Source: Termitomyces sp. T153
Taxonomy: Eukaryota > Basidiomycota > Agaricomycetes > Agaricales > Lyophyllaceae
Direction: 5' to 3'
DNA length: 64,000 nucleotides
Assembly: GCA_018296165.2 (NCBI GenBank)
Contig: JACKQL020000046.1
Span: forward strand, 248,001-312,000
The notes under the pieces were generated by a model. It was given only the letters and a program-made list of their open reading frames with translations. It had not been told where the DNA came from and did no database searches. The position numbers and the translations under genes were made by a program. Shown here one piece after another: positions 1 to 12,700 of the stretch (positions within the stretch are counted from its first letter, which is position 1; each line of letters starts with the position of its first letter).

Positions 1-3000
1 CATCACGTGACCGTCGCTGGTCAAATTCGAGGCGCCACTCCCGCCACCTTTGCTACATATCGTGAAAACTCCGAGCTTCTTGATCTAGTCTCATGCAGTT
101 GGAATATGAGCCAATATGTACTCTACGTCAAATTCACGAGTCCCACAGAATGGGGCTACATTTGATGGTGTCTGTCTAGGTCCAGGGAAAACTCATTTAT
201 CGTCATCCTGAGTCATAGCTGCCACATTTTTGGCACTCGATGCATTTATACGAATGGAAAATCTACGGGACATGCACCAATTAGCATTCTTGTAGGGTCA
301 GGAAGGGTCAGGGAGGGTCAGGAAGGCCCAGGCTTTTCAGATTCGCCGATTCCCTGCCTTTCATACAATCTCGCGGAAGCTTCAGTTCGACGCTCGACGG
401 GTCGGGTGAATGATAGATAGTAATTGATTCTTTTCGCTTCTCTGGACTGAATTAGATGACATCTTCCCCGAAAGAAGGCCACCTTTGACGACTCTTCTCA
501 CTGGCCTGAATTCGATCAAGAATGCCTCTAAGCCCTGCTCCTGTATACTGTAGCATTACGACCAAGTCATTCGCGTCACACGTCACGCAGGGCCGCGAGA
601 GATGGCGTAGAGAACAAGACATTATCGGTTAAGTATCTCCTGTCATGGCTTCGACCTTACTTTTCACCGGAAATGCCAGGGAATGGTGTTTGCGAAGCGA
701 TCCTTTCCCTCATCACATCAGTTTTCTCTCGAAACAGTTCATATATTATCTTTGTGCTCTACAAGAACTGCACCGTCCGCGTCCGCTGCGGCCCCGCATA
801 CCCGTGTGACGCATCTGTGTATTAGATCTTCTTGCTAACGGTTATGTGCATATCATAGATACGCGCTCTAGCTCTGAATGACTAGTTCAAACGACAAATA
901 AAGTCTCGTAAGGCATGACAGCAAGGCTCATTTTCGGAGTGGTAGACCCCGCTGCCATGGTGGATTATAACGGCATTATTCTCACCTTCTCACTCTAAGA
1001 AGACGAGATTTGTCATACTTGTCGCCGAAAAGTTCGTCATCTCGAACAGATCCTTAAAGTATCCAAGCCAAACAAATATCGAAGTTGAGTCAATTTCGCA
1101 TGTGTTCTCACGCACGCCGCTCAAATTTTCATTCACCTTTTGATAACCTCATGAACCGGAAGATGAGGTCCTTGAGGTTGGCTTCAGGAATAATCTATTA
1201 CAGACGTCATGTATATCTGATTGGGTCTCTCCGACTGCATCCTAGACAGGCGTCAGCTCGGCCGAGGGCGAGAGGGTGTGAGAATCTTTATCCCCGGGCC
1301 TTAAAAATGGTTCCGAATTTGTTTTTGAGATTCATGTGGATTGTAGCCGTGTGTTCTGGTTAGCACATGTACAAATGCTGTTCATATCATGCCAGTGCTT
1401 ACGCTCTAAATATAAAAGTTCTGAGTCGTGGAAAACACTTCAAAAAAGACGCCCCAAACATTCCTGTGCGCTGAGCTGCAGGTTTACCCTGGTCGCGTAG
1501 GTTCAGCAAATATCAATTGTTAGAATACCCACTTACTCGGATTTTTCTACGTAGATTTATCAAGTTTGAAGTTGCTGGCTCGACACAACTTCGGCAAATA
1601 CTACTTATAGACCAGATCAGGACTAAAAAATCAGATACCCAAGTTCTAAGAATTGTCTATCCCAGATCAGGACTAAAAAATCAGATACCCAAGCTCTGGG
1701 TTCATCGCAACGGTAATTTCTTCTCACACCTCGCCTAAAAGCAGTACCAATGATGCATGTCGAAGAAATTATAAACACGTGTCCCCCAGGGAACTAGTTT
1801 CGCCCCAGCTTCTCGCCATATTGAGTGTCCGCTCAAATTTTCAATTCCGGAGAAAGAAAGGTCGTCCTCACCACAATGGCACAACGATAACACCAACGTT
1901 AAAGAACAATGATATATCACTGAATGGGCAGATTCCATTAATCTCATTCTTTAACACCTGAATTCGGGCACTGTAGTGCAATAAGTGATTTTTGATTTGG
2001 TTTTAATATCTCCTACAAGCGCAAAACGCTCAAAATAGACAACTCCGACGATCAAATTTCGAAATGATATCTCCTCACTCAAAACATTCTGAATTTTTTT
2101 ATTAAACTCTCGGACTTAACTCCTTTCGACAATCTCTTCCGACTGAACGTAACAAACAAATTTTCACCACGTCAAGTTTGATTTTTCTACCGCTCAAAGT
2201 GAACATGAGCCTTTTTTTTCTTTATTAGTTTATCTAATCTGGTTTATCTATCTTATCTACTAATATCTCTTTTTCAAATGAACATATCTACGGCCATCAT
2301 GCCTGAGCGAATCCTACGATGGGAACGGTTACTTTTTGCCAACATCGAGAGCTTGTGCGGCACTCAGTCCTTTACAGAAAATATAAAAGATGAATTTGCC
2401 ATTGTGAACAGACATAAGATAGCGCGTCTGAACACACGTCCTTTCATCACTTGCAATGTAGTCTGGATGATTGAAATTTGCAGCGGGATCGTCATCTTTC
2501 AGACCGGATTCAAACCCTCGCTTTCCTAGAGTGTTTTGCGCAGTTGCCTGTTGGGACTGGCGACTTTTTTTTGAAGCATTCTGGTGTGTAACGGGGCATT
2601 TCATTTGTCCTTCCAAAAGTAAACTGTATTCCATAAGCTAGGCCAACAAAATGTATTGTACTTAGAGACGTGTCGAGCTTATGTTTTTTGCACTGTATCA
2701 CTGGATTATGGATTGGTGTAAGAAAAGTTGATTGTATCAGCCTCCACGAAATTAACATCCTTTAATGTGTATAACCGCTATTTCTGTATGTCATAAAATC
2801 GAATTCAACTACTTGGAAACCCTCCCTCCTGGAAAAATCTCCTTCTCCGCTGATGATCTGGAAACCCCGGTTTCCCATTCTTACCATACCATAGCCGAGT
2901 CACAAACCAAACGGATTGGTGTCGATGATGCCGTCGTAAGTCGACTTCATGGACATTTCCGGCCCAAGTCCAGTACCACACCTGCTGACATTCCAATGGA

Positions 3001-4032
3001 AATAACTGGGAAGTTGGTAAGTAGAACAGCCTAAATAGGACCTTATTGTGTGGTTAACCTCACAATGAGAATTGATTCCAACAGTACATACCTATCATTT
3101 CAGTTCTGGCAAAGTTCATCCTGGAATGTTCATTGCTTTGTTTCCTGTGCTCGTACAAATGACTTTGAATTATGTCGTGTGCAATCTTTCATCCAAAGTA
3201 CCACAAATTAAATCAATAAAAGAGTGACAGGTACATTGCGCCTCCGAAATCATTGTGGAGAAGTGGATGACATTCGGCATTGGCTCGGCATAGTCGAGCG
3301 GCGGTTCAATATCGATAGTAATGTTTGGCAACAGCCTTGGGTCTCCTCTTACACCAACTCCCATTACAATGAGGTTTTTTCGGAGGAACCCTGGGTTTCT
3401 CTGAGAAAGGGTCTTCATCCGATAAAATCCCCGCCAACTCTGTTCAAAAAGCATTATGGCGGATGCGAAAGGACCGGAACCGGAGTACGTCTGTCCACAA
3501 ACACTGCTCTAGATTAGACCGATCAAGAAAGACAAGACAATCAAGAAAGAGGAGCTTTGCTTCGGCCAACAGGTGTGTCCATTCTAATGTGAAGATTTAG
3601 ACATTTGTTCGACCCTAAGCTTGGCTCGGTGATCTTGTTCTCATTCTGCTGTGTCGAGCAACCCGGATCGCGGAGCGAGATCTTGTTCTGTATTCTGTAT
3701 GTCAGTGCCAAAAGATGCCAATCTGGCGAGGCAGCCGGATTGTGTAGCGAGATTGAACTCCCGCGACGTCCCTGCTGCATGGAAACACTCACTTGGATCT
3801 CTTCCCTGATGCATTCAAGCAATATCTGGGAATATGCCATGATTCAAAACGTTTCCGGCTAGACCGAAAATAGCTATCCTCAAATGCTTAAAAGCACACT
3901 TGGAACGCGATTTTGAGTATCTCAAATCCTCTTTGCGTCTTCAAAATGGCTATCTCCTCTTTTTTGGGATCTCTCGTCAACGATCCATGCCTCTTTTGTA
4001 CGTGAACTTACCTGACCCCAATACCAATCCTG
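1..4032. other. Non-coding or unrecognised left end
   Basis: I found no gene I can support here. The open frames are short, none carries a family motif I recognise, and both strands contain AT-rich stretches typical of intergenic DNA. A short G-rich direct repeat of GGGTCAGGAA type lies near 298-330. The stretch immediately upstream of 4033 may hold the promoter or a missed first exon of the prenyltransferase gene. Confidence 0.5.
1612..1693. repeat. 32-bp direct repeat, 50-bp period
   Basis: The segment at 1612-1643 recurs at 1662-1693. Both copies begin CCAGATCAGGACTAAAAAAT and end in ATACCCAAG. It is a simple two-copy tandem duplication with no visible gene association. Confidence 0.85.
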
Positions 4033-5824
4033 TTGATCAACCATTTTACAGCCCAAGTCAATTATCACAACGCGACTTCGGCTTCACGCGTGAAACCAAA
4101 ATGTGAGGACTATGTCAAAACAGCAGCGTCTTCAGTCTTGGGTTCAGACTTCAAATTCAAGTCGCCGACTCCGGCGAGCGTGAATGAATCCACTGGACTT
4201 GCGATCTACGATGAGCTTACCAAAGTAAGCTTTTTCATGGACCTTCTGTTGTATTCTCAGTTGAGATTAACTCCGTGCAGATACTCCCTGGCCGGTCATC
4301 TCAGTCTATGTTCTTCTGGCGCAAGCTCGGGAGACCTTTCGCTTCGATGCTAGAAGCTGCAGAGTTCCCGATTGCCTTGCAAGTATATTTTCTCACTTTC
4401 GTCTATGCACGCGTGCTCGGAATGATGGGTCCTGTCGAGTCCAATGGCCCTGCATCCTACATGACATTCGATGGTAGTCCAGTCGAATTAAGCTGGGTAA
4501 TCCCCAGTAATGTCGAGCCCGGAGACAACACATGCCGACAGGTGCGATTTGCCATTGAGCCTATGTAAGTATCTATATATAACCTTGATTGAACGGGAAC
4601 TAACGTCATTTTCAGAGATCCACGTTCAGGAAAGCTTCTGCGAGGATTTGAGGTTCTTAAATATCTCACGTCTCCGAAAGGCAGCCTTGGACTTGTAAAA
4701 TGTGACAAAGGGGTGTTGGATTGGTCGATGATCACGGAACAATTTCTCTATTCCGACACAGATGATGATAAATCGAAACGTTTCTTTGTTGGTGAGTGTG
4801 GTTTCTGCCCTGACAACGGCTTGCACTAATTCTGAGCCTGGAAGGATTCGATTTTTCACGCTCGGGGAAAATCGTATTAAAAGCATATTATATCCCCTGC
4901 GCCCGTCAACCTTCTGATCTCTCAATCTCTCGCAAAGCCTCGGGAATGCGGCTTTGGGACGTCGATTACAAGCCCTTGCGTTCCCTTCTTATGACGCTTG
5001 ATCCAACTTTGATGAAATCCCTAAACATGATGATATCATACGCAGAAGAGTCAAATATGCTTTATAAGCCCCGATTACAGATTCTCTCGATGGATTGTGT
5101 ATCCAACGAGGCGAACCGCCTCAAGGTGAAAAAAAAGAATTCTCGGTTCTGTTGATGTTCTGATCATACGCTCTACAGATGTACTGTCGCCCGTCGCGCG
5201 GAGTCTCCTGGCATGATGCGCGGCACGCGTTTACTCTTGCTGGAAGACTCGATTGTCCGAAAATGGAACGCGTTTTGACGCGCCTGGAGACACTATGGAA
5301 TCTTCTATTCCCATTCGCGCATTCGCAGAGCAATTGTGATCTTGACGAAGGTCTCAGATTGCGCTATGCTAATTGTGATGACACCTGCTATCGTCGCAGT
5401 GCCGACCATCCTACAGGAGGCCTCCTGTATTACTATTCTCTGGTTCCTGGGAGTGGGATGATCCTCCCCAAGGTGTACTTACCCGTCTCGTTCGTGATTC
5501 ATAAAGATTTCTTCTGGCTATCACTGACCTATCACAGACGGTATTGCGCGAATGATTTGGTGATCGCCGAAGCCCTGGAAAAGTTCTACACCATTGATGG
5601 GCGGGGACGTCACGATCATGGTTGGGTAGCAAAAGAAGTTTCTGCTGCATAGTGAGTTTTGTAAGCGCCATCTCATTGGATCCACCTGATCTAAGAACTT
5701 TAGCAATCATCGCTTTCTCCACGAAAAAGCGGGAATTCACACTTATGTCACTTTTGCCCTGAAGAAGAACTACAAATGGGAACTTACCAGCTATTTCTCG
5801 CCGGAAGTCTGGGAATCATCGTAA
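4033..5824 (+). CDS. DMATS-type aromatic (indole) prenyltransferase, multi-exon
   Basis: Family role: transfer of a dimethylallyl or longer prenyl group from its diphosphate to an aromatic substrate, often tryptophan or a tryptophan-derived compound, in secondary metabolism. Exon model: 4033-4224, 4281-4564, 4616-4791, 4845-5125, 5179-5651, 5704-5824. Introns are 51-56 nt GT-AG with consistent phases. Recognised blocks in order: FWRKLGRPFASMLEAA, FDGSPVELSW (region of the substrate-binding Glu), SGKIVLKAYYIPCARQ, ILSMDCVSNEANRLKMY, GGLLYYYSLVPG, PKVYLP, HTYVTFALKK and YFSPEVW. These alternate in the order of the ABBA-barrel prenyltransferases. Length is about 508 aa, against about 420-470 usual. 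Part of the excess is an in-frame stretch at 5485-5537 that looks like an unspliced or broken intron. The start at 4033 is the least certain point, since a short upstream exon cannot be excluded. No other biosynthetic genes are visible nearby. The substrate cannot be told from sequence. Confidence 0.85.
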
Positions 5825-6128
5825 ATTCCTCCGCCTCGCCTCGCGCATATTTGTAGTCCTCTATGATTCGGCACATCCAGAGCTACAGATGCTTGCATTC
5901 ATTGATTTTGATTATAATTATTTGGATTTTATATCAACATATCTCTGTAATGACTGCCTCGTAGCAGTAGTAGTTTTATAATACTTCAATGGCTTTAATT
6001 TCTTGGAAATCATGAGGTGCTGTGGTGATGTCAAATATGAGCCGAGTAGATTCACCTCTCGGGTGAATATTGGATTCATCGTAAAACTAGCTGACCGTAA
6101 ACCTGTGTGATTTATACTCTGGGTAAAA
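5825..6128. other. Convergent intergenic spacer
   Basis: AT-rich spacer between the 3' ends of the prenyltransferase gene (+) and the small membrane protein gene (-). It presumably holds both polyadenylation regions. No gene is seen. Confidence 0.6.
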
Positions 6129-6728
6129 TCATACAGGTTCCTCCATTCCGACAAAAGTGTCCATTCCTTTCTCCATGCTATCCACAACTCCAGTAGACTG
6201 TACATCTGACTCCGCGGACGTTTCACCTTGAAGCATCTCTTGTACTGCCGTCCCGCTCTCTTTGGCCACAATGGAAGAAAGACTTGCAGGTGGAACATAT
6301 TCTCTAACGGCAACAGCGATGGCTGACGCCAGATCCTTCGAGGACATTCCGAGGGCTTGTGCCAGCGCGTTGATTTTATCTTCCACACTTTCGCCATTCT
6401 TCGGCGCTGCCACTTTCCCTTTTCTAGCCTTCCTAAAAGGCGAGACCTCGTCTTGATCCATGTGCATATGTAGGGGACGTCGTCTAAGTGTTGGATTCCA
6501 CCATCCTGCCACTTCTGTCTTGGATTGCACAGCACGATAGGAGTAATACGCGCTCAAAAGGGCTGTGAGCAGTATCAGAAGATAGATGAGTCGATGGAGA
6601 CGCGTATTGAAAAGGGGTGGAGAGACCGGTTTCAGGGGTTTTGATGTTGGCGGAGGAGGTAAATTGTCTGTCGTTGACGCCGAGAGGTTTGGTTTGGTTC
6701 GTCTTCTAAGAGGGAGACTATCCGACAT
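6129..6728 (-). CDS. Hypothetical single-pass membrane protein (199 aa)
   Basis: Intact intronless frame of 199 residues with no family I recognise. The first 45 residues are basic and proline-rich (RRRTKP, PPPPTSKPLKP). One hydrophobic segment follows at about residues 47-63 (LIYLLILLTALLSAYYSY). Next comes a soluble tail with a basic patch (RKARKGK, about 100-106) and a short helical-looking segment (INALAQALGMSSKDLASAIA). The layout suggests a small protein anchored by one membrane span. Which organelle it sits in cannot be told. It converges on the prenyltransferase gene. The start is the first ATG of the frame (6728), about 20 nt before an AT-rich region. It is likely a real host gene because of its length, composition and absence of repeats, but there is no homology evidence from memory. 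Confidence 0.6.
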   Translation of the reverse strand: MSDSLPLRRRTKPNLSASTTDNLPPPPTSKPLKPVSPPLFNTRLHRLIYLLILLTALLSAYYSYRAVQSKTEVAGWWNPTLRRRPLHMHMDQDEVSPFRKARKGKVAAPKNGESVEDKINALAQALGMSSKDLASAIAVAVREYVPPASLSSIVAKESGTAVQEMLQGETSAESDVQSTGVVDSMEKGMDTFVGMEEPV

Positions 6729-9107
6729 GATGGGGTAAGAGCGTTTAAGTGTGACGTCACGCCGTCATGTTGGGGCGCTCGTCCAACGTCGGATAAACCC
6801 TAACATGTATTTTGATCAGCGGCCGAAAATTTAGAAAGAAACCTGTCTTAAAAGTCATAAAAATGCAATAAAAAATTTTCGAGGCGGTTTGCATAATCAG
6901 TCCACTTCTCGAAGAAAAAATCCAACAATACTATACCTCTTCGTGTGTCAAAATAGAATCCTGGATTATACCTTCAGGGGCCGTCCGCCCCCCCGGACGA
7001 TTTGGCGGAAAAAATTGGTATCAAGTCATTTTTCAAAAACGGACTTTTTGGGCCACTATAGCCCCTTGGGGTTTCCGGACAGAAAAGCCGGTTACGAAAA
7101 TAGGCCGTTTCACCAGACCGGACAACGTGTCGACAGGACTGATATGTCCAAAATTCTCTGAGTATTGTGGCATATATTGTTTCAATTTCTTTTATTTTGG
7201 ATACTCTGTACTCTACTCAAGGGATTCGAACCAATCATAGGATAGCTTATTTTTTCTTACTCAGAGATGAGTCTAGATTTGGAAATAAGTCAAATACACA
7301 ATCCACCTATACTCTATATTCTTAAATTCAGGCCCCGGGAAGCTCCTGCAAAAACTTGTCCGCAAAAGAGTGGATTTAAGGGGAGAATTTCGCAAAATCT
7401 AAGTGTTAACTTTGTGGATTTGAGGCCTCTCTGGAGGCAATCTTATTGTAGATTCAAGTCCCATTCAGGCAAAGTTTTTGAGAAACTGACAGTGCAAGCC
7501 CAAGCATTTCAGGTGTTAGAAAGACCATTTGAGTTATTTGATTGATGTATGACAGTTTTCAATGTAAATTTACATATCAAGGTGTTACATGCATGATATC
7601 TTGTAAATTTCTTGATGGATCAGGTAAGTTGAGAGGGGTTGCCTGGGGTTCATTCAGGCAAAAATTAGATTACTGATTTATCGCGTCTTTGTCCTTTCTC
7701 TTCACCCTCACCATTATCACACAATCCATTCTCCCATTTCCTTCATATTCCAGCAGGCATGGTGAGCATCAACCTTGCTGTCTCACACTGCACTCACAGG
7801 TAAGATATACTCAGCTACAAAGCTGTCATCCCACACTGTGCTTGCAGCACTCATCAATTTAGGTCTACACCTACATTACATCATGTGTTCTCATCATCTT
7901 GTTTGCACTCAGAATTAGTCCTTGCCTCTGTGGATGCCAGGACCCTCAGCTGCTCAGAACACCAGACAGCCACTTCATCAAAGCTTCTGCCCCCCTCCAG
8001 CCCTCCAACCATGACCATGCCTAGCATGCAGGCCTCATCTGAGGAGATCAGCAAGCTTTACAATTTCTATACACAGCTGTCCATGATGGTACAAGATCTC
8101 CTCACAAGATTGGACACCTTGACATGTAATCCTGCTGCATTAGGGCAGTCTTCAGGCCCAGCTCCTCCCAGTGCACCAGTGCTGCCAAGGGGCACATTTA
8201 TTCCATTGACTGCTGATTCAGTGATCAACAGTGCATAATCTGTTGCCTCTCTTTCCCTTCCCCAATGTCAGCATGGCTGTGCCTGCAGCAATCATTACCA
8301 CATAATCTCAAGGCAGCAGACTTGCATAAACTTGGCCTGACAAATTGTGATAAGGAGACAGCTTACACATTTGATGGCTTGACAAACTAATTTAGGGCTA
8401 GCCACTGATGAGCTTGAGAATACAAGACCCCCTTCTCAGTTTTCATTCCCCTACACACCTTTTTCATTCCCTTACACACCTTTTTAAAAATTATTGCAAT
8501 TGACAACACTGATTGATACCTTGGCAACTGGCATATTTCACTGATATATGGCCCACTGTCTCAAACTCATCAGAATATGAGTGGGTGTGGTGGTGATATA
8601 CAACTATCATTTGGTAGTTTTTAATCACTACCATGCTGATTTGGCTGCTGGGGACTACTCTCAGTGGGGCAGGGAAGCAGGATAATAAGGTCAAGAAATC
8701 CTCCAAGTCCCATCTGAATCCCAATCAACATCATTCTCATCAACTTTTCATGTGTTTGCCAGTCCTAGATTCTCCTTTTTTTGACTTACACATTTCATCA
8801 TAGTTTTTCATTTCATCCCCTTTTATTCTCATAGATTTTACAAGATTCACACATGTCCTAGACATTATGCCTATTTTGCTATTCCTTTACCTTTTTCTCC
8901 TTTACCTGTACTCTACATAAACTCATTGTGTTTGTCTACTGTCCTCAGGCAATCAACACAGTTGTTCCCTATCTTTCTGTCACTCTCATCTCTCTCACTC
9001 TTTTTAAGACCTCAAAGCCTTATCAAGATTCAGAACATTCAGTCTAAACATTGCATCTATCATAATTATTATTATTGATCAAGTATCTGACAAAGTTAAC
9101 TTCCCTC
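6729..9107. other. Intergenic and degraded repeat sequence
   Basis: No supported gene. From about 7.5 kb onward base composition and vocabulary resemble the decayed transposon sequence to the right. An open frame at 7885-8238 (117 aa, start of the frame rich in Ser/Pro with a short helical stretch) could be the remnant of a gag N-terminus, but nothing in it is diagnostic. A 21-bp unit beginning TTTCATTCCC is tandemly duplicated at 8441-8482. Confidence 0.45.
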
Positions 9108-9667
9108 TCTCCTGAATTCGCAGCTATACTTGCTCAGCTCACACAAAACCAGACCATGCTTCAAAATAGCCTTGTTGTAGAGTACAAAGTAATGTAAGAC
9201 CTCAGGGACTCCATGAAATATGTGAGACAACTATATTGACCTGTAGAGTACAAAGTAATGTAAGACTACAGGAGTAATAAAGTAAAACATGTGATGGAAG
9301 TCAAGTAGTATTATCTCACTCTCAGAGACTCCACAAAATATGTGAGACAACTGATGCTGGTTGATCTGTGTATCAACCTTTTATATGAATGAAAATAAAG
9401 TTTAACAAAGACTGGTAAACAGTGAGTGGGTGAGGACATAAGGCTTGCAGTGGCAGATACCAAATTAGGAGGTAAGAACAAAGAAGGAAATAGAAACAGA
9501 CTTTTAGACTTTGATGTGACCATGCACATCTCCCTCAATACTTCAACATCATGACTGAGGGAGCTTGCCATCTTGTCTACCCTCCTCCTGATCCAGCTAG
9601 CACTGCAACATGAGGAAACATGGTTGAACTTAGGAGCATGCATATTTTCAATAGGAAACATGATGAA
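9108..9667 (+). pseudogene. Left part of decayed Ty3/gypsy copy (gag N-terminus)
   Basis: The frame at 9108-9197 reads SPEFAAILAQLTQNQ and then stops. This resembles the short helical start of gag in basidiomycete gypsy elements. The sequence ends at the GTCAC duplication (9668-9672) of the small LTR element. On the other side of that element (24012 onward) a gag-protease-RT series continues in the same orientation, so this is probably the left part of the same relic. Two copies of GTAGAGTACAAAGTAATGTA (about 9176 and 9243) and two of AAATATGTGAGACAACT (about 9218 and 9338) show further small rearrangements inside it. Confidence 0.4.
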
Positions 9668-9672
9668 GTCAC

Positions 9673-9704
9673 TGTAATGGAGTGTTCAGCAGACCTCCCA
9701 TTAC
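9673..9704 (+). repeat. 5' LTR, left fragment (split LTR)
   Basis: 32 bp from TGTAATGGAG to CTCCCATTAC match the first 32 bp of the 3' LTR at 23779, apart from a few substitutions. It is followed abruptly by Helitron sequence. About 85-100 bp of the LTR that should follow are missing, so a deletion accompanied or followed the insertion. Confidence 0.75.
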
Positions 9705-9707
9705 CCT

Positions 9708-12700
9708 AGTCTTGTTTGCATTAGGCCTGGCAGCTACCATCTCCAAAGGCTCATTATCTTGAAAGTAGACTTCATGTTGGCCCTCCAAATGCACAGGTAA
9801 TCGATATACAGGGGGATGTTCTCCATGCATGTTGAATTCAAAGATGTGCCAGCAAGCCTCAGGTGCAGAGATGTATCTGGCATCCAAGTGTTCCTTGATT
9901 TCATCCCTCTGGTCCATCTGCTCTCCAGCAATCTCCAAAGTTGTCCTATCATGGCCTTTGTAGATGTACTTGTGAATGTACTTGATGGCTTCTATTGAAG
10001 CACAGACCTCCACATTGATGTGACATTTGTACTTGGCTGAGAGATAAGGATTATATGGAACAACATCTCGATTGTCATAACAATGACCATTCTTTTCAAA
10101 GAAGTGTCCATTGTCAGGTCTGGCATATTGAGGATAGCCATTATCTCCATACTGAGTAGCCTCTTGGAATTCCTTTGGGTATTTCTTGGAACATTTGCCA
10201 TCTACCATGCACTTAGCATTGGGTTTGGCAGCTCCACATGGACCATGGACCATGTTGGCAGTAACAACCTGACAACAAAGATAAGTAACTGAATTCAGGA
10301 TTCAAACAGAGCCAATACCTGATACAATTGAGGCTGAGCAACTGGATCTGGAATCTGAGCAGAGACAATGGAATCCACATCAGGTGCATCCTTGATTCTG
10401 TGATGGCGATGGAAAAAGATCAAGATGTGCATATGTGGAAGTCCTCTCTTTTGGAATTCAATGGTATGAACATAAGCCACACAGCTGCCAAAGAGACCTT
10501 CCTTGATCTCCTTTACCACAGCATTTTTCTTGAGTTCAAAAACTCTGGCAACAATATCAGGTCGATCAGCAGCTGTTTGCTTCTTCCCATTGACTGCAGG
10601 TTCCTTCAAGAGAGCTTCTTCAATTTCTGACCACTTTGGATTGGCAGTCATAGTCAAGAAGAGGTCAGGTTTTCCAAAATTCCTGCAGATAGCCATAGAG
10701 TCCTGGAATAATTGCTGCATCTGTCGATCACTTCCAGTATGGGAGGATGGGAGGATAACATGACGGCTTTGTGGGGTGACTTGTTCATCTCCAGCAGCAG
10801 CATCCACTACTCCCTGATAGACTTCAGCCCTGATCTTTTTCTGGTTGTGTCGAATCCAATTCAACTTGTTTTGTTCAGTAGAAGCCCATGCATTTACAAC
10901 ATATTGTTGAAATAGCCTCCCACTCCAGAGTAATGGTGCATTGAATTCCAAAGTCCTTTGCTGCAGCCTGTATGCATAATATGCTGTTTGGGTCACCTTT
11001 GCTGATCTTTGTTGATTCTGTGGTCCAAAATGAGAGCAAATGTTGGTGTGAAATCCAGGCTGTCCAGTGGGAAAGATGATGGTATAATGCAATGGAGTGT
11101 AATATGGGTGCAAGTGACTGATCTGCTTCAATTGACCTCCATGCAAGTGCAAGACTATATCACGATCATTTGATCGCTCTTCTGAGCCATCTCCTGGAAT
11201 TACAGCTGCAACTCCCTCCTGTTCATTAGGGTCATTATAGCGTCGAGGATCTCCAAAATCAGCTGTAAGCTTGACAGAAAGCCTTTGTGGTTGGCCTTCT
11301 GGAACTTCTCCCATGATCTGCCTGGCCTGCTTGTATAAGCCAATGAAGGGATTGACTCTAGCAAGCATATCCTGCAAAGAGGCCATTATCTGAGGATCAA
11401 GCCTGGGATTGTTCTGTTGACGAAAAGCCAATTGCTGATTGTGATCATAAAAGTAGAGCTGTGCATATACAGGCAGATTGCCTTCAATAGGAAGCAAGGC
11501 ACCTGTCAAATGATGTAGTTCTCCATTGATCCTAAAGCTGTATGGTCCAGGTGCATTGGTAATGGCATGGTCAATTTTGACTCCCAAAGATGTGAATGCA
11601 AAGGCTGCATTGTATTGACGGATTGATGTTTTAAAGGTGTTAGAGAGAGGATGATGCCCATGGAGCAGGTTCAGTAAATCTGCTGGAGCATCTTGAAGCC
11701 TGGGAAAATTTACTTGGCCTTGTAAGCAGCACATGCCAAACTTTGGGCTGTTTCTAGTAGACTTGGTGAGCTTTTCAGCATCAAAATGTAAAGCTTGGCA
11801 GTGTGGACATATAACAGTCATAGGACCAAGTTGTGGTGGAATAGGAAGTCCAAGGGGAGGCTCTGGTTCTTCTGCTGGTATATTTTCAGCAGGATTTTCT
11901 GGTTGTGGTGGATCATTGGGTAGGGCAGGGTCCAAGTCTTCTGCAGGTCTCTGTTGAGCAGGATCAACATATTCCAAGCCATCATCAGAAGACATGTCAT
12001 CCTGAGGACCCAATGGATCATCAAGGGGAGGATCCAATTGCTCTGCTAGTTGATGTTGAGCAGGATCAACATATTCCAAGTCATCCTCAGAAGGTATATC
12101 ATTCTGAGGACCCAAATCATTGAAATCCTCTTCCAGATCAGCTTCATGTTGCTGTTCCCAACCTTGAAAGATTCTTTGAGCCATAGCTGCATTCAAAGGC
12201 CTATGTTCAGGATTCAGATCAATATGCTATTGAACTTTGTTAATTAAAGTAGCATCTTGAAGTAGTCTTGAACTGACCTCTGCTCTGAATAGCTCTTCTT
12301 CCTGTCTTGCTCTTTCCTGTCTTTCCTGGCTCAAAATAGCTAATGCCTGCTGCCTGTCCTGCTCTTGTCTCAGCCTTTGTTGTTCTTCTAATACAGCCAA
12401 TGCTTGTTCATGTCTGATCTGGTAGTTTTCCATCTCCTGAGCAACATTAGGAGCAGGGGGAGATGGAGCAGGTCTGATTCTTCTAAGTGCAGGAGCAGGT
12501 AGAAGAGGCACCATTCTGGGTATAGGATGCTGTAAAGGAGCATTCCATCCTTCAGGCAAAATAGTTTGAGGAATGATCACTGTAGGTTGAGCAATAGTGG
12601 GCTGATTGAGCCTATTGTCCCTTCCATGTACAACAGATAGAGATGGCATCATGATGGGCATAGAATTCTCCATAGGAACTTTTCTCACTCTTCTAAGTGG

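Noticed and set aside
7885..8238. 117-codon plus frame
   Set aside because: Possibly gag-derived, but no diagnostic motif; left in the spacer note instead of being called a gene.
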